Shown here: positions 15,248 to 24,667 of the stretch, piece by piece
Numbering within the stretch: the stretch's first letter is position 1
How the letters are laid out: each line of letters opens with the position of its first letter
Assembly (NCBI GenBank): GCA_013791935.1
Contig: VMSV01000238.1
Span: forward strand, 18,045-82,044
Source of the DNA: Desulfobacteraceae bacterium
GTDB taxonomy: Bacteria; Desulfobacterota; Desulfobacteria; Desulfobacterales; UBA5616
Length of the DNA stretch: 64,000 nucleotides
Direction: 5' to 3'
Translations under genes and position numbers: made by a program
Notes under the pieces: model-generated
The model's database searches: none
What the model saw: only the letters and a program-made list of their open reading frames with translations
Told to the model about the DNA's origin: nothing

Positions 15248-15664
15248 ATGAAAGAAACGTCATACCCTCAATACGTTTTTTCGTGCGGTTGCATTACCGA
15301 AACGGCCCGGAAAACTTACCTTACAAATTATCGCATGACCTGCCCAAAGCCTGAGCACCTTGGCGCGACCCTGGAAGAAAGGATCATCAAGTGCCAATGC
15401 GGGACGATTTTTAGAGTGCTTCCGAAAGACAACCGGTCTTTATGTGACAATTGCAGAGAGGGCAAACTCCCTGTTGAGTTGGTTCCCAAGCGCGGGAATA
15501 GAAACGGGGGCTCTGTGTGGCACGATCCTGGACTCGAGGTTAAGCGATTGGAAAGAAACCCATGTTTGGACTGTCCGAACGTGGTGAAATCAAAAATAGT
15601 TGAACCTTGTAGGTCATGTGCTTATCCAGGAATCTGGGATGACCAAATCAGATTTGGCGCATAG
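15248..15664 (+). CDS. Cys-rich zinc-binding hypothetical protein (138 aa)
   Basis: Twelve Cys arranged in pairs: FSCGC, KCQCG, LCDNC, NPCLDC, EPCRSC. Probably several zinc ribbons. No family recognised. Last gene of the rightward early block; GGAAAGG ribosome site. Confidence 0.6.
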   Translation: MKETSYPQYVFSCGCITETARKTYLTNYRMTCPKPEHLGATLEERIIKCQCGTIFRVLPKDNRSLCDNCREGKLPVELVPKRGNRNGGSVWHDPGLEVKRLERNPCLDCPNVVKSKIVEPCRSCAYPGIWDDQIRFGA

Positions 15665-15761
15665 AAAGATATTTCTAAGTCCACACTAAAAAACCACAAT
15701 ATGAGGACAAAACCATTTTTTTACATGCTACCATTATGCCTAATTATCCTCCTGTCCCATA

Positions 15762-15796
15762 GTATCGCCTGCCCACCGCCCAGGGGCAGGCGATAC
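15762..15796. repeat. 13-bp perfect hairpin between early and late blocks
   Basis: GTATCGCCTGCCC (15762-15774), 9-base loop, GGGCAGGCGATAC (15784-15796). GC-rich and stable, 22 bases before the lysozyme start. An A-run, not a T-run, follows on the plus strand, so it is not a classical terminator. Possible roles: anti-termination or RNA stability element, packaging recognition site, or late-promoter control. The remaining bases of the gap 15665-15818 show nothing else I can support. Confidence 0.65.
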
Positions 15797-15818
15797 GCCT
15801 CAAAAAAAAAGGTGGTTT

Positions 15819-16307
15819 ATGGCATACAACAAAATTCAATTCGAAGCCCTGATCCGCAGGGTTCTCGCCAAGATGGAAAAATATGTCCCTAAAGTCAATT
15901 CCCCCTCAGCTTTAAATCTTCTCCTTGGAACCGCAGCCGTTGAATCCGAATTCGGAACCTTCCTTCAACAACTTGATAATGGCCCTGGACTTGGCCCATT
16001 TCAGATGGAACCGAATACCGAGGCCGACAACTGGTTAAATTATATTCAGTTCCGGAAACCTCTGAAAGAGTGCCTTTATGATCTATGTGAGGCCACAGGA
16101 CCCCAGCCGGAAAAGCTTGAGACTGATCTTGTCTATGCCATCGCCATGGCCCGGATCAAATACCTCAGAGCCAATGGGAATATCCCGGCTTCGGATAATG
16201 TCTCTGGATTGGCTGTCTATTGGAAGGTGCATTACAACACCGTCAAGGGCAAGGGCAGGGTGGAGGATTTTATCCGAAAATATAATGCCTTTGTGGTGGG
16301 GGTGTAG
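15819..16307 (+). CDS. Lysozyme-like (lytic transglycosylase-type) protein
   Basis: 162 aa, no signal peptide. LLGTAAVESEFGTFLQQ has the Glu expected of a lysozyme-like catalytic site, followed by GPGLGPFQMEPNT, the QMEP element of a phage muramidase group. Probably cuts peptidoglycan, as the endolysin or during DNA entry. It is placed directly before the terminase genes, away from the holin. GGTGG Shine-Dalgarno. Confidence 0.72.
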   Translation: MAYNKIQFEALIRRVLAKMEKYVPKVNSPSALNLLLGTAAVESEFGTFLQQLDNGPGLGPFQMEPNTEADNWLNYIQFRKPLKECLYDLCEATGPQPEKLETDLVYAIAMARIKYLRANGNIPASDNVSGLAVYWKVHYNTVKGKGRVEDFIRKYNAFVVGV

Positions 16308-16928
16308 ATGGCCGCTCAAGTTAAGATAGATTGGGACAGAATAGAACCCGGATGGAGGGCAGGGGTATTAAGCGTTCTCCAGCTTGCCGCTGAATATGAG
16401 GCCGCAACAAAACAAAGCGTGTCCCACACCGCGATCAACAAGCATTTCAAGGCGCTCAACATCCCCAGAGACCTCAAGGCCAAAATTAGAGCCAGGGCAG
16501 ATGCCAAGGTTTCAGCTTCCATGGTTTCAGCGAAGGTTTCAAAGGTGAAGGAAAGAGACATTATTGAAACCAATGCCGACATCCTGGCAGGCATTCAGAT
16601 AGCCCACCGTAAGGACATTCCGCTTAAACGTGCGTTGGTTTCAAAACTGTTTGCAGAGGTCGAGGCCTTGACCGACAACAGCGACATGATCAAGGACCTT
16701 CTCAAAGCACTCAAAAAAAATGACAACACACTCCTTGCTTCCATCGCCCAGAAAATAGCCTCCCTCCCTCAACGGATCAAAGGGGTTGCTGAATTGGTCA
16801 CGGCTTATAAATCCCTCATCGGTTTGGAGCGTGAGGCGTTTGGGTTGAATGACCCGGGTGTGAGCGATCCCAATGCGCCGGATGCAATTTCAGTCACTTT
16901 CAGAAGGGCCAGCTTTGAAAAAGATTAA
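16308..16928 (+). CDS. Terminase small subunit
   Basis: 206 aa. N-terminal HTH (LQLAAEYEAATKQSVSHTAI, NKHFKALNIP), a long helical oligomerisation middle and a C-terminal tail with ERE and GLNDP. Recognises phage DNA for packaging. Immediately before the large subunit and overlapping its start, which makes the assignment firm. Confidence 0.85.
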   Translation: MAAQVKIDWDRIEPGWRAGVLSVLQLAAEYEAATKQSVSHTAINKHFKALNIPRDLKAKIRARADAKVSASMVSAKVSKVKERDIIETNADILAGIQIAHRKDIPLKRALVSKLFAEVEALTDNSDMIKDLLKALKKNDNTLLASIAQKIASLPQRIKGVAELVTAYKSLIGLEREAFGLNDPGVSDPNAPDAISVTFRRASFEKD

Positions 16929-18435
16929 CATTGACGATATGGCAGGATTTCAACCGAGGCAATTGACCGCCTTGGAACTGCTGGATTCTGGCCTTATCAA
17001 GTTTCTGCTATATGGCGGAGCCCTTGGGGGTGGAAAGTCCTATTTCCTTCGTTGGTATGCAGTCCGCCGTCTCGTTTTGCTTTTTCATTTGTGGGGTATC
17101 CGTGGAGCCCAGGGAATGCTTGCTTGTGAGAATTACCCCGCATTGCAGGACCGGCAGCTATCCAAGATCGGCATTGAGTTTCCCCCATGGCTTGGAAGAA
17201 TGTACGATTCCCACCGGATGTATGGCAGATGCTTTATCCTTAAACCAAAGTGGGGCGGCGGCGTGATCTGTTTTCGAAACCTGGACGATCCCTCAAAATA
17301 TGCTTCTTCCGAATTCGCCTTCATCCTCGTTGATGAGCTCACAAAAAACCCCCTGGACACATTCACCCACCTTCGGACCCGGTTACGATGTCCCGGGTTG
17401 CCCGATATTGAATGCCAGTTTGTAGGAGCCACAAACCCCGGTTCAATCGGCCATGGTTGGGTTAAAGCCCTTTGGATGGATAAAGTCTTCGGGGAGGAAT
17501 GGATAACCCCCGTTGATTACCGGGGATCATTTGCCTATGTGCCATCGACTGCCCAGGACAATAAGTTTTTGGGTCCTGATTATTGGGCGGTCCTGGCCAC
17601 ACTTCCGGAAAACCTTAGAAAAGCATTCCGTGATGGTAATTGGGATGTCTTTGTCGGTCAGGCATTTCCTCAATTCTCGAAGGAGATCCATGTTTGTAAG
17701 CCTTTCCCGGTCCCGCGAGAAGCCCCGCTCTATTTAACATTTGATTGGGGATACGGAAAACCTTTCTCTATTGGATGGTGGTTTATCGATGCAGATGGCC
17801 GCTGTTTCAGGTTTTCAGAGTGGTATGGATGGGCCAAGGTGCCGGACGAAGGACTCAGAATAACAGACCCGCAGATTGCCGAAGGAATCAAGGAGCGCGA
17901 AATCAAGCTTGATATTGCCGGTAGGCATATCACCCACATCACCCGTCTTGCCGGACCGGATTGTTGGAACCGCAAACCGGATTACAAGGGCGGCGGTCAA
18001 GGTCCATCGACCGCGGAGGTTTTTGCAGAGTATGGCATCTATCTCACCCCGGGAGATCCGAGCAGGGCTTTAAAAATCAGACAATTCCGGCAAAGGTTGG
18101 ATGTCCCGGGTGATGGTTCCATGCCCATGATGATGATTTTTGAGAACTGCCATCAGTTTATCCGGACCATCCCGAACATCGTCATGGACAAGAACAACGT
18201 CGAGGATGTGGATACGGACACCGAGGACCATATCTATGATGAGGCTTGCCATATTTGCATGGCCAGGCCCATCGCCATGCGATTACCGAAACCGGAAGGA
18301 TCGAAGTTCGACAAGAGGATTGAAGATCTGTACCGGAAACCTCCGGTCCCAGGCGCCGATACATGGGATTACGGTCCCCAGGATGATTTTAACCGGCAGG
18401 CCCGGGGAGACGTTTTTGACACGATAATGGAGTGA
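16915..18435 (+). CDS. Terminase large subunit
   Basis: 506 aa from the TTG at 16915 (AGAAGGG 6 bases upstream); an ATG at 16939 and a longer frame from 16873 are alternatives. Walker A GGALGGGKS near residues 34-42, Walker B FAFILVDE ending at D140-E141, coupling motif GATNPGS, and the nuclease domain beginning LYLTFDWGYG with D277. Powers DNA translocation into the procapsid and cuts the concatemer. Confidence 0.95.
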   Translation: MKKINIDDMAGFQPRQLTALELLDSGLIKFLLYGGALGGGKSYFLRWYAVRRLVLLFHLWGIRGAQGMLACENYPALQDRQLSKIGIEFPPWLGRMYDSHRMYGRCFILKPKWGGGVICFRNLDDPSKYASSEFAFILVDELTKNPLDTFTHLRTRLRCPGLPDIECQFVGATNPGSIGHGWVKALWMDKVFGEEWITPVDYRGSFAYVPSTAQDNKFLGPDYWAVLATLPENLRKAFRDGNWDVFVGQAFPQFSKEIHVCKPFPVPREAPLYLTFDWGYGKPFSIGWWFIDADGRCFRFSEWYGWAKVPDEGLRITDPQIAEGIKEREIKLDIAGRHITHITRLAGPDCWNRKPDYKGGGQGPSTAEVFAEYGIYLTPGDPSRALKIRQFRQRLDVPGDGSMPMMMIFENCHQFIRTIPNIVMDKNNVEDVDTDTEDHIYDEACHICMARPIAMRLPKPEGSKFDKRIEDLYRKPPVPGADTWDYGPQDDFNRQARGDVFDTIME

Positions 18436-18436
18436 G

Positions 18437-18667
18437 ATGATGATTAAAGACACGATGCTTATTGTTTCGTTTCATATGATTTGGGCTCTTGTCTGCGTCG
18501 CTTTCGGCTTCTACATGGGCCGGAAGACACGGACAGATGAACCCCTGATCAAGATCAAGTTACCAGAACTCAAGAAGGATTCACCTTATATCGATAACGG
18601 CGGAAGCCCCTTCAATGATGCCCAATGGGATAGTAAAGGTCCAGAGAGGATTGATACAATCAAATGA
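18437..18667 (+). CDS. Small single-span membrane protein (76 aa)
   Basis: One hydrophobic helix at residues 7-27 (IVSFHMIWALVCVAFGFYMG) followed by a polar C-terminal tail. Sits between terminase and portal genes, which is an odd place for a membrane protein; it could be a spanin-like or exclusion protein. GGAG ribosome site. Confidence 0.65.
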   Translation: MMIKDTMLIVSFHMIWALVCVAFGFYMGRKTRTDEPLIKIKLPELKKDSPYIDNGGSPFNDAQWDSKGPERIDTIK

Positions 18668-19128
18668 TACCTGTTTATTGCGAAGTTTGCGAAGCCCAAT
18701 TTGCACAAGCCGACCATGAAGAACTGAAGGCCCCGATGAAGGGAGCCATGTTCATTTCTCACCTGGCCAAAAATGGAGTACCGGCCCCGTTTCATCCGAA
18801 CGCTGAATGGCAATACATGAGATGTCCGTATTGCAAGTTTAGGCCATTCACGTTTGAGGACCGGGTTTTGATTTTTCCCCCTGCCAGGAAATTCTATGTT
18901 TTCGGTGAACCCTTGGATAAGCCAGACAGCGAGAAGACGCTGTATGATCGGAATCAGGAGACCATTAACAAATTTATCGAGAACTTCGACTCGCAAAATG
19001 ATTTTGTTAACAATTCTGACGAAGAGGGTTTGAAATTGACCTGCTTTCAATGCAGACATTGCGGGAAGCCTTATAAAACTCTAATTCGAATGATGAAACA
19101 CGAAGCGGATTGCAGCCATGGAAAATAA
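18664..19128 (+). CDS. Zinc-finger hypothetical protein (154 aa)
   Basis: Three metal-site pairs: YCEVC, RCPYC with KFRPF, and QCRHCGKPYKTLIRMM with a following H-x4-C, the last like a classical zinc finger. ATGA overlap with the previous gene. Overlaps the portal start by 11 bases. No family recognised; may assist packaging or portal assembly by position. Confidence 0.65.
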   Translation: MIPVYCEVCEAQFAQADHEELKAPMKGAMFISHLAKNGVPAPFHPNAEWQYMRCPYCKFRPFTFEDRVLIFPPARKFYVFGEPLDKPDSEKTLYDRNQETINKFIENFDSQNDFVNNSDEEGLKLTCFQCRHCGKPYKTLIRMMKHEADCSHGK

Positions 19129-21307
19129 ACCAAGTACGGAATTGGTTCCGCCTAAAAATGACTTGAAAGTCGGTCTTGTCATCTTTTCTATATTGGATGA
19201 GATCCTGAAATACAGAGATTCCCAGGGCATGCCTGAAAAATGGAATCGGTATTATCAACTCCGGAGAAATAATCACTGGAAGAATAAGGCCGCCGCAACC
19301 GTCTCCCTGGTATCTGCCAACCTTTTGGGCTCACACCATGTAAAAACGGTGAACACCCTCACCGATAACAACCCCACGTTTGATGCTACCATCGTGGGGA
19401 AAATTGATGATGAAGAGCAGCTTAGGACCGTGATCCGCCTTTGTGAACATTGGTGGAATGATCAGGAGCAGCAGCACGTCCTTGAAGAATCCGTCTCCGA
19501 GGGCGAAATCAACGGCACCACGGTTGAGAAGGTGTCTTTCAACCTGGACCTGGAATACCCCTATGGAGAGGTTGAGACCGAGACCCTATCCTTGTTCAAT
19601 TTTGGATGGTACCCGGTCAAGGCGAAGAAGTTGCAGAAATGCGAAGCCACTCTTCACTTCTGGCCCATGTCATTAAGGGAAGCACGAAGGCGCTGGCCTG
19701 ATTGCGCTGATAAACTCGTTGCTGATGATGAGTATATCAAGGCGATCAATGACCAGCGCAACGAACTGACCGGAGCAAATAAAGGGGAGCAGGGTTTCAT
19801 TACCAAGATTTCCAACGTGATAAAAAATCTTATTGCCTCCAAGGGTATAAATTCAGAATCAAACCAGGAAACCGTGGTTGTCGAGGCCTGGGTTAAAGAT
19901 TATTCAAAAGATAAAGATGGCAATAATTTATACACCGGGAATATCCGCCGTATCCAATGCGGGTGTTGCGGTAATGTTGTTTTTTCGGATGAAAACAATC
20001 CGAGTATCAACCCTCTATTGGCCAAAAAAGCCGCGAATACCTACCTGTATGACAAATTCCCTTTTTCCGTTACCCAATCGGTCACAGATCCTACCTGCAT
20101 GACCGGTATGCCAGATTTCGAGCAGTTGGAAGGGATGAATATCGAGATCAACAAGACGATCAGCCAGATGACCCTGGTGAAGGACAAGGCATCCACCCCG
20201 AAATTCATCAACCCCAAGGATTCAGGGGTTCACAATGATGATCTGACGAACTATCCCGGCATTTTAAACCCTACCGATTCATTCAAAGCCCAGGCCCTGA
20301 AATACGTTGACCCGATGAAGATTGATCCCCACATGATGACCGTCCTTGAAATCTATAAGGACTTCTTCTTCATGGTTGCCGGGACCTTTGACATGGAATC
20401 CGCACAGACACCCGGGCAGAATGTGATTGCATACAAGGCCATTGCTGCTGTCCTGGAAAACGCTGCCCGAATGCTCAAAGGGAAAACCCGGAACTATTCT
20501 AAAATGATCAGGGAGCGGGGCCGGATGTACCTTTCCCATGTCCAAAACTGGTACACGGAAGAGAGGTGGATATCATTTTCCGATGAAACCGGAAGCAACC
20601 AGGCAATGCCGATCAAGGGAGAAGAATTGATCCTCCCAATCAAATTGACCGTTGTGAATGGCTCCACTATGCCCAGGTCTCAGATCCAAAGGCGGGAAGA
20701 AGCCTTGGCCGTTGCAGACAAAGGGCATATCGACTCTGAAGAACTTTTGAAAGCCCTGGATTGGCCGGATTACATGAACGTGGTGAAGAGGATGCAGGCC
20801 GGTCCCCTTGGAAGCTTCTTTGACAAGCTTATGGGTGTTGGAGTCCCCGAAGAGTTGATTCAATATTTCCAAGAACTGTCCCAAATGAAGGATACAAAGG
20901 AAGTCGATAGGGCCGTGAAGTCCGGTGACGTTTCAATTTTCCCCGAGGTCATCCAATCCATGATGGGGGACCAGCCCGAGCCCCAAGGCGATCCCGGCAT
21001 GGAGGCAGAGGCGCAATTGAAAGGCGCTCAGGCACAAAAGACCATAGCAGAAATGGAGCTAATCCGGGAGAAAGTTCTCACCGAGCGGGTTATGCAGTTG
21101 GTGAAAACCAAGGGGGTCGATTTCGATGAAGAGAAGTTGCGAATATTGAGGGCTCAGGTTGTGTCAGAAATGGAAGCAAAGGGCCGCGAGCTGGATAACA
21201 AGACCGTTGAGACCGAAGCCAAGGCCAAAGCCCTTACGACTTCAGATAAAAGCAAAGTTCCAGGCCCGTATAGAGAGAAAGGTTTGAAATCTAATAATCA
21301 GGAGTAA
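19118..21307 (+). CDS. Portal protein
   Basis: 729 aa, the size of large podovirus portals. Sequence features: N-terminal KWNRYYQLRRNNHWKNK, the central FDMESAQTPGQNVIAYKAI, and a long helical C-terminal barrel rich in Gln/Glu/Lys (residues about 620-729) that would reach into the capsid. Dodecamer at the unique vertex through which DNA enters and leaves. Follows terminase, precedes scaffold and coat. Confidence 0.85.
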   Translation: MENKPSTELVPPKNDLKVGLVIFSILDEILKYRDSQGMPEKWNRYYQLRRNNHWKNKAAATVSLVSANLLGSHHVKTVNTLTDNNPTFDATIVGKIDDEEQLRTVIRLCEHWWNDQEQQHVLEESVSEGEINGTTVEKVSFNLDLEYPYGEVETETLSLFNFGWYPVKAKKLQKCEATLHFWPMSLREARRRWPDCADKLVADDEYIKAINDQRNELTGANKGEQGFITKISNVIKNLIASKGINSESNQETVVVEAWVKDYSKDKDGNNLYTGNIRRIQCGCCGNVVFSDENNPSINPLLAKKAANTYLYDKFPFSVTQSVTDPTCMTGMPDFEQLEGMNIEINKTISQMTLVKDKASTPKFINPKDSGVHNDDLTNYPGILNPTDSFKAQALKYVDPMKIDPHMMTVLEIYKDFFFMVAGTFDMESAQTPGQNVIAYKAIAAVLENAARMLKGKTRNYSKMIRERGRMYLSHVQNWYTEERWISFSDETGSNQAMPIKGEELILPIKLTVVNGSTMPRSQIQRREEALAVADKGHIDSEELLKALDWPDYMNVVKRMQAGPLGSFFDKLMGVGVPEELIQYFQELSQMKDTKEVDRAVKSGDVSIFPEVIQSMMGDQPEPQGDPGMEAEAQLKGAQAQKTIAEMELIREKVLTERVMQLVKTKGVDFDEEKLRILRAQVVSEMEAKGRELDNKTVETEAKAKALTTSDKSKVPGPYREKGLKSNNQE

Positions 21308-21312
21308 CAGCC

Positions 21313-21612
21313 ATGGCATTGATAGACATGAAGTTCACGAAAAGCGAAAAGAAAAAACGGTTGATGGACTATCCCTGTTCAATCGGGAGTAAGCACAAAG
21401 GCCCTGAATACCCATGGGGACTGGATATCAACCTTGAGAAAGAACAGATAGACAAGCTCGGGCTTAATTTAAAAAAGCTGAAGGTCGGGGATGAAATCCC
21501 GGTTGATGCAGTCTTGAAGATCCGGAGCCTTTCTGAATCCGAAGGCGAAAGCGGGAAGTCCCAGAATCTCAGCCTTCAGATGATCAAGATTGCCGTGAAA
21601 AAGAAAGGGTAG
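21313..21612 (+). CDS. Capsid staple-like small virion protein (99 aa)
   Basis: MALIDMKFTKSEKKK, then YPWGLDINLEKEQIDKLGLN and GDEIPVDAVLKIRSL: the pattern of small head proteins that some phages place next to the portal and that are annotated as capsid staple. Predicted beta-rich domain with basic N-terminal extension. Would clamp capsomers; assignment by resemblance and position. Confidence 0.6.
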   Translation: MALIDMKFTKSEKKKRLMDYPCSIGSKHKGPEYPWGLDINLEKEQIDKLGLNLKKLKVGDEIPVDAVLKIRSLSESEGESGKSQNLSLQMIKIAVKKKG

Positions 21613-21615
21613 ACC

Positions 21616-21972
21616 ATGCCAGACCATTTCGATGAAGAAATAGTGTCACGGTTAGAATATGAAAATTTTCAGGACAGATATTATAGAATGGGGATTTTGC
21701 TTGAGAAATACGTCAATCAAGACCCTGAGAAGGCGGTCATAGAACTTGCCAAGGTTAAAAAACGAAACGAGAGACTTCAATTTGCATTATCCGGACGGCC
21801 CGGAAAAATCCGTGTTTTAAGGGGGGAGATTCTAAGCCTTAAAGCGCAAGTCCAAGCACTTCAACAGGAGAATCGAAAATTTAAGATTAAGCTGAAGCAA
21901 CAGCACAAAGCCACGATAAAGGTTAAAAAAGCTGCTGAAGCCCTTATGGAGATAAACGATGCCAGTATATGA
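21616..21972 (+). CDS. Coiled-coil hypothetical protein (118 aa)
   Basis: Almost entirely helical, with heptad runs in ILSLKAQVQALQQENRKFKI and a basic second half (KLKQQHKATIKVKKAAEAL). No family recognised. Overlaps the FmdB-like gene by 14 bases, so the two are coupled. Confidence 0.6.
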   Translation: MPDHFDEEIVSRLEYENFQDRYYRMGILLEKYVNQDPEKAVIELAKVKKRNERLQFALSGRPGKIRVLRGEILSLKAQVQALQQENRKFKIKLKQQHKATIKVKKAAEALMEINDASI

Positions 21973-22351
21973 CCATCTATGTAAAAGCTGTGAGACCGTC
22001 ACCGAGAGCATTCAGCCCATTAATAAAAAGTCCATCAAATGCCCTCATTGTGGGAAACGGGCCGTCCGGATTATCTCATGCAATGGCGTTTATACCGGCA
22101 ATGATGATGCAACCTGGTTAAAGTCCGTTCGTGACGTTGTTGAAAAGAACTCTGGTAAGCCCCATGCAGAAGAGTTTTTGAAAAACCCAACCCGGACCAA
22201 TCTGAAAAACTGGATGGAAAAAGAGAATTTGCGAAACCTGGAACCCGGTGAAGGGAATCGAGATCCTACACCCTGGAAGCCGGATGCAAGGTTTACCGAC
22301 AAGCTAAGGCAGAAGCACATGGAACGAAACGCAATTTCTATTTACCGATGA
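21959..22351 (+). CDS. FmdB-type zinc ribbon protein (130 aa)
   Basis: N-terminal FmdB/regulatory-protein-type ribbon: MPVYDHLCKSCETVTESIQP, then IKCPHCGKRAVRIIS, giving two C-x2-C pairs. The rest is charged and without a recognised domain. Common in phage structural blocks with unknown role. Confidence 0.75.
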   Translation: MPVYDHLCKSCETVTESIQPINKKSIKCPHCGKRAVRIISCNGVYTGNDDATWLKSVRDVVEKNSGKPHAEEFLKNPTRTNLKNWMEKENLRNLEPGEGNRDPTPWKPDARFTDKLRQKHMERNAISIYR

Positions 22352-22367
22352 CATATTTTACTTTAAA

Positions 22368-22565
22368 ATGCAGACGATTCTAAAAAAACAGGAACACAAA
22401 ATCCACTCTGATATGGAAACTGTTTTTGCATCCATCAGAGGCATTCTTTTAAAGAAGCATCAGGAGAAATCAAATGTAAGCATCACTTTTAGCGTTGATA
22501 TGGTCAATGGCGGCATTGGCCCGGTGAACGCAGATATGAAAGAAAAGATAACCATCAAGAAATAA
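22368..22565 (+). CDS. Small hypothetical protein (65 aa)
   Basis: Helical N-terminus, beta-like C-terminus (SNVSITFSVDMVNGGIGPVN). No strong Shine-Dalgarno is seen, so the start is uncertain. Last gene before a strong terminator. No family recognised. Confidence 0.5.
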   Translation: MQTILKKQEHKIHSDMETVFASIRGILLKKHQEKSNVSITFSVDMVNGGIGPVNADMKEKITIKK

Positions 22566-22606
22566 AATCGGATACGATTTAGCCCCGTAAGTTTTGGGAT
22601 ACTGAA

Positions 22607-22651
22607 AAGCCCGGTTGAGAGTGGGAAACCACTCTTGGCCGGGCTTTTTTT
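22607..22651 (+). terminator. Strong rho-independent terminator between portal block and scaffold/capsid
   Basis: AAGCCCGG pairs with CCGGGCTT around an inner stem GAGAGTGG-GAAA-CCACTC, followed by a run of T. It splits the late region in two, so scaffold and capsid genes need read-through or their own promoter; partial termination could set the ratio of portal to coat. Confidence 0.93.
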
Positions 22652-22707
22652 ATTTGGCGCTACCGAAGACTCGCCTCCTTCACAACTTTCAAGAACGGAG
22701 ATCACCC

Positions 22708-23607
22708 ATGCAAGAATCAGGAACGACGATAACAGACGCCGGAGCCCCGTCAGCATCGGCAGGATCACAGATCGAAGAAGGCAATGTTGATTTTGGTGTT
22801 GGACTTTTTGAAACCATTGGAATTCAGGAAGCCCCAAAAACTGACAAGCCTGAAGATCAACCCGGGAAGACTCAGGAGACTCCCGAAGAAAAAGCGGCAG
22901 CAGACAAGGCAGCAGCAGACAAGACCCTTGAGGATACCGGTCGTTATGACCAGATCCCCCGCTTTCAAGAGCTTCTTCAAAGGGCTGTGGCAGCGGAAAC
23001 CAAACTTCAAATGTTGGAGCAAGGGACTGGTAACCCTGATGCTGGAAAAGCTGAAACCGGTGCAGCGCCTGCCAAGAAAACAGCCGAAGAGCTTGGATTC
23101 AAGGACATCTCCGAGATGGATGCTCAGGAGATTCAGGACTGGCAAGATGAGGACCCCAAGGGCTACGCGGCCAATCTCCTGAAACAGGCCAAGTACGAGA
23201 TCAAGCAGGAAATGGCAACAGAGACGGCAGCCAAAACACAGGAGCAGGAAGTCGAGAAAACCTACCAATCCTATGCGGATTCCAACCCTGATTTTCTGAA
23301 AAAGTGGGAGGCCGGGGAGATCCAAAATTTTATGGCCAAGAACCCCGGAGTCATTGCCGCGCATATCGCCATGTCTACTGAAGACCGCATCAAAGAGGCC
23401 GTGGCAAAGGCCGAGAAAGACACGGAAACAAGGATTTACGAAACATTGAAGGCGAAAGGAACCGCCAAAACCCTCAGCGCAGGGCCAGCAGACGCGGGAC
23501 ACACCGTGGATTCTGAAACTGACGAACTCAAAAACCCAGACAAGTACGGGGGGGCCGATAAAGTTCTTCTTGACCGAATGTTAAGAAGGCAGCGAGGCAC
23601 CACGTAA
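22708..23607 (+). CDS. Scaffolding protein
   Basis: 299 aa from the ATG with GGAGA at 22708 (a longer frame runs back into the terminator). Acidic, Ala/Glu/Lys-rich and predicted mostly helical or disordered, with a conserved LPD-like AEELGFKDISEMDAQEIQDW and a basic C-terminus (LLDRMLRRQRG), the usual coat-binding end of scaffolds. Directly before the major capsid gene. Confidence 0.82.
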   Translation: MQESGTTITDAGAPSASAGSQIEEGNVDFGVGLFETIGIQEAPKTDKPEDQPGKTQETPEEKAAADKAAADKTLEDTGRYDQIPRFQELLQRAVAAETKLQMLEQGTGNPDAGKAETGAAPAKKTAEELGFKDISEMDAQEIQDWQDEDPKGYAANLLKQAKYEIKQEMATETAAKTQEQEVEKTYQSYADSNPDFLKKWEAGEIQNFMAKNPGVIAAHIAMSTEDRIKEAVAKAEKDTETRIYETLKAKGTAKTLSAGPADAGHTVDSETDELKNPDKYGGADKVLLDRMLRRQRGTT

Positions 23608-23625
23608 AAATTAAGGAGTAAAATC

Positions 23626-24618
23626 ATGGACGTAACTATAGGACAAGTTTTAAGCCAGATGGATGCCGTTACCAACGATTATTTTATGATCGATAATGGT
23701 AAAGCGGCGGATTTGTATTTTCAAACCTCATTTCTGCTCAATTATCTGTTGAAGCAGAAAAAAGGCCTTTTCAAACGCCCTGGTGGAGGCCGTGATATCC
23801 GAGTTCCCTTCCGGTATGACGGCAACGAATCCGGGTTTTACCGGAGAGGTGGAACCCTGTCTTCCGACAAGAGAGACGCGATCACAGCGGTATTTTATCG
23901 GTGGATTCATGCCTACGGCAATGGAACCATTTACCGGGTTGATGAATTGGAGAACTCCGGCGCGGCTGCAATGATTGACCTCGTAAAAGAAGAAGCCTAC
24001 GGAGCACAGGAATCAATCACAAAGACCCTGGCCGAAAGCCTTTTCGATGCTCCTTCCGGGAGCACTGACAGGTTGACCGGCATTCGTGCGATGTGCAACG
24101 AAAACGCGGACCTGGATTTCGGAAACATTTCAGAAAATGACGTGGTTGCCCAGGACGGGACCAAACCATGGGCCGGGTATCTCAACAGCACCCCCGCTGC
24201 CATTTCCCTGGATATCATCAGAGACCTGAAAACGGCTGCTGATTACGGCAATGGGAAGAAAGAAGAGCCGGACCTGGTTGTTACCACCAAAACGATCTTC
24301 AACAAGATCCTGAGTATCCTTCAGCTTCAGCAAAGGTTTACGGAAAAAGACTCCGAGCCCGTGAAAGTCGGTTTTGTCGGCGTCCATTTTGAGGGATCTG
24401 ATATTTTCCCGGATCGTTTTTGCCCGGCCACTTTTATGGCCGCATTGAATACGAACCATTACGGGTTTGCGGTCCACCAGAAGGGTATGTTTGTCCGAAC
24501 CCCATGGGAAATCATTGCCAATTCTGCACAGGATAAGACCTTTAAGATCCTGTTCGATGGCAATACGATTTGCAACAACAGACGCGCACAGTCTGCAAGA
24601 ACTGGCCTGACCGTATAA
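23626..24618 (+). CDS. Major capsid protein
   Basis: 330 aa, GGAG start signal. Position after scaffold, length and composition fit an HK97-fold coat protein. Visible segments: GRDIRVPFRYDGNESGFYRR (E-loop-like), then WIHAYGNGTIYRVDELENSG and the C-terminal VGVHFEGSDIFPDRFCP with TPWEIIANSAQ. Forms the icosahedral shell. No cross-link or protease motif is evident, and no phage maturation protease gene is seen. Confidence 0.85.
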   Translation: MDVTIGQVLSQMDAVTNDYFMIDNGKAADLYFQTSFLLNYLLKQKKGLFKRPGGGRDIRVPFRYDGNESGFYRRGGTLSSDKRDAITAVFYRWIHAYGNGTIYRVDELENSGAAAMIDLVKEEAYGAQESITKTLAESLFDAPSGSTDRLTGIRAMCNENADLDFGNISENDVVAQDGTKPWAGYLNSTPAAISLDIIRDLKTAADYGNGKKEEPDLVVTTKTIFNKILSILQLQQRFTEKDSEPVKVGFVGVHFEGSDIFPDRFCPATFMAALNTNHYGFAVHQKGMFVRTPWEIIANSAQDKTFKILFDGNTICNNRRAQSARTGLTV

Positions 24619-24667
24619 CCAGGATTTTCAACAGCAATCAACATTCTCATAAAGGAGATTATAGAAA

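Noticed and set aside
15701..15892. 63-aa ORF with a signal-peptide-like start
   Set aside because: No ribosome site, runs through the 13-bp hairpin and into the lysozyme gene in another frame; the hydrophobic start is likely chance.
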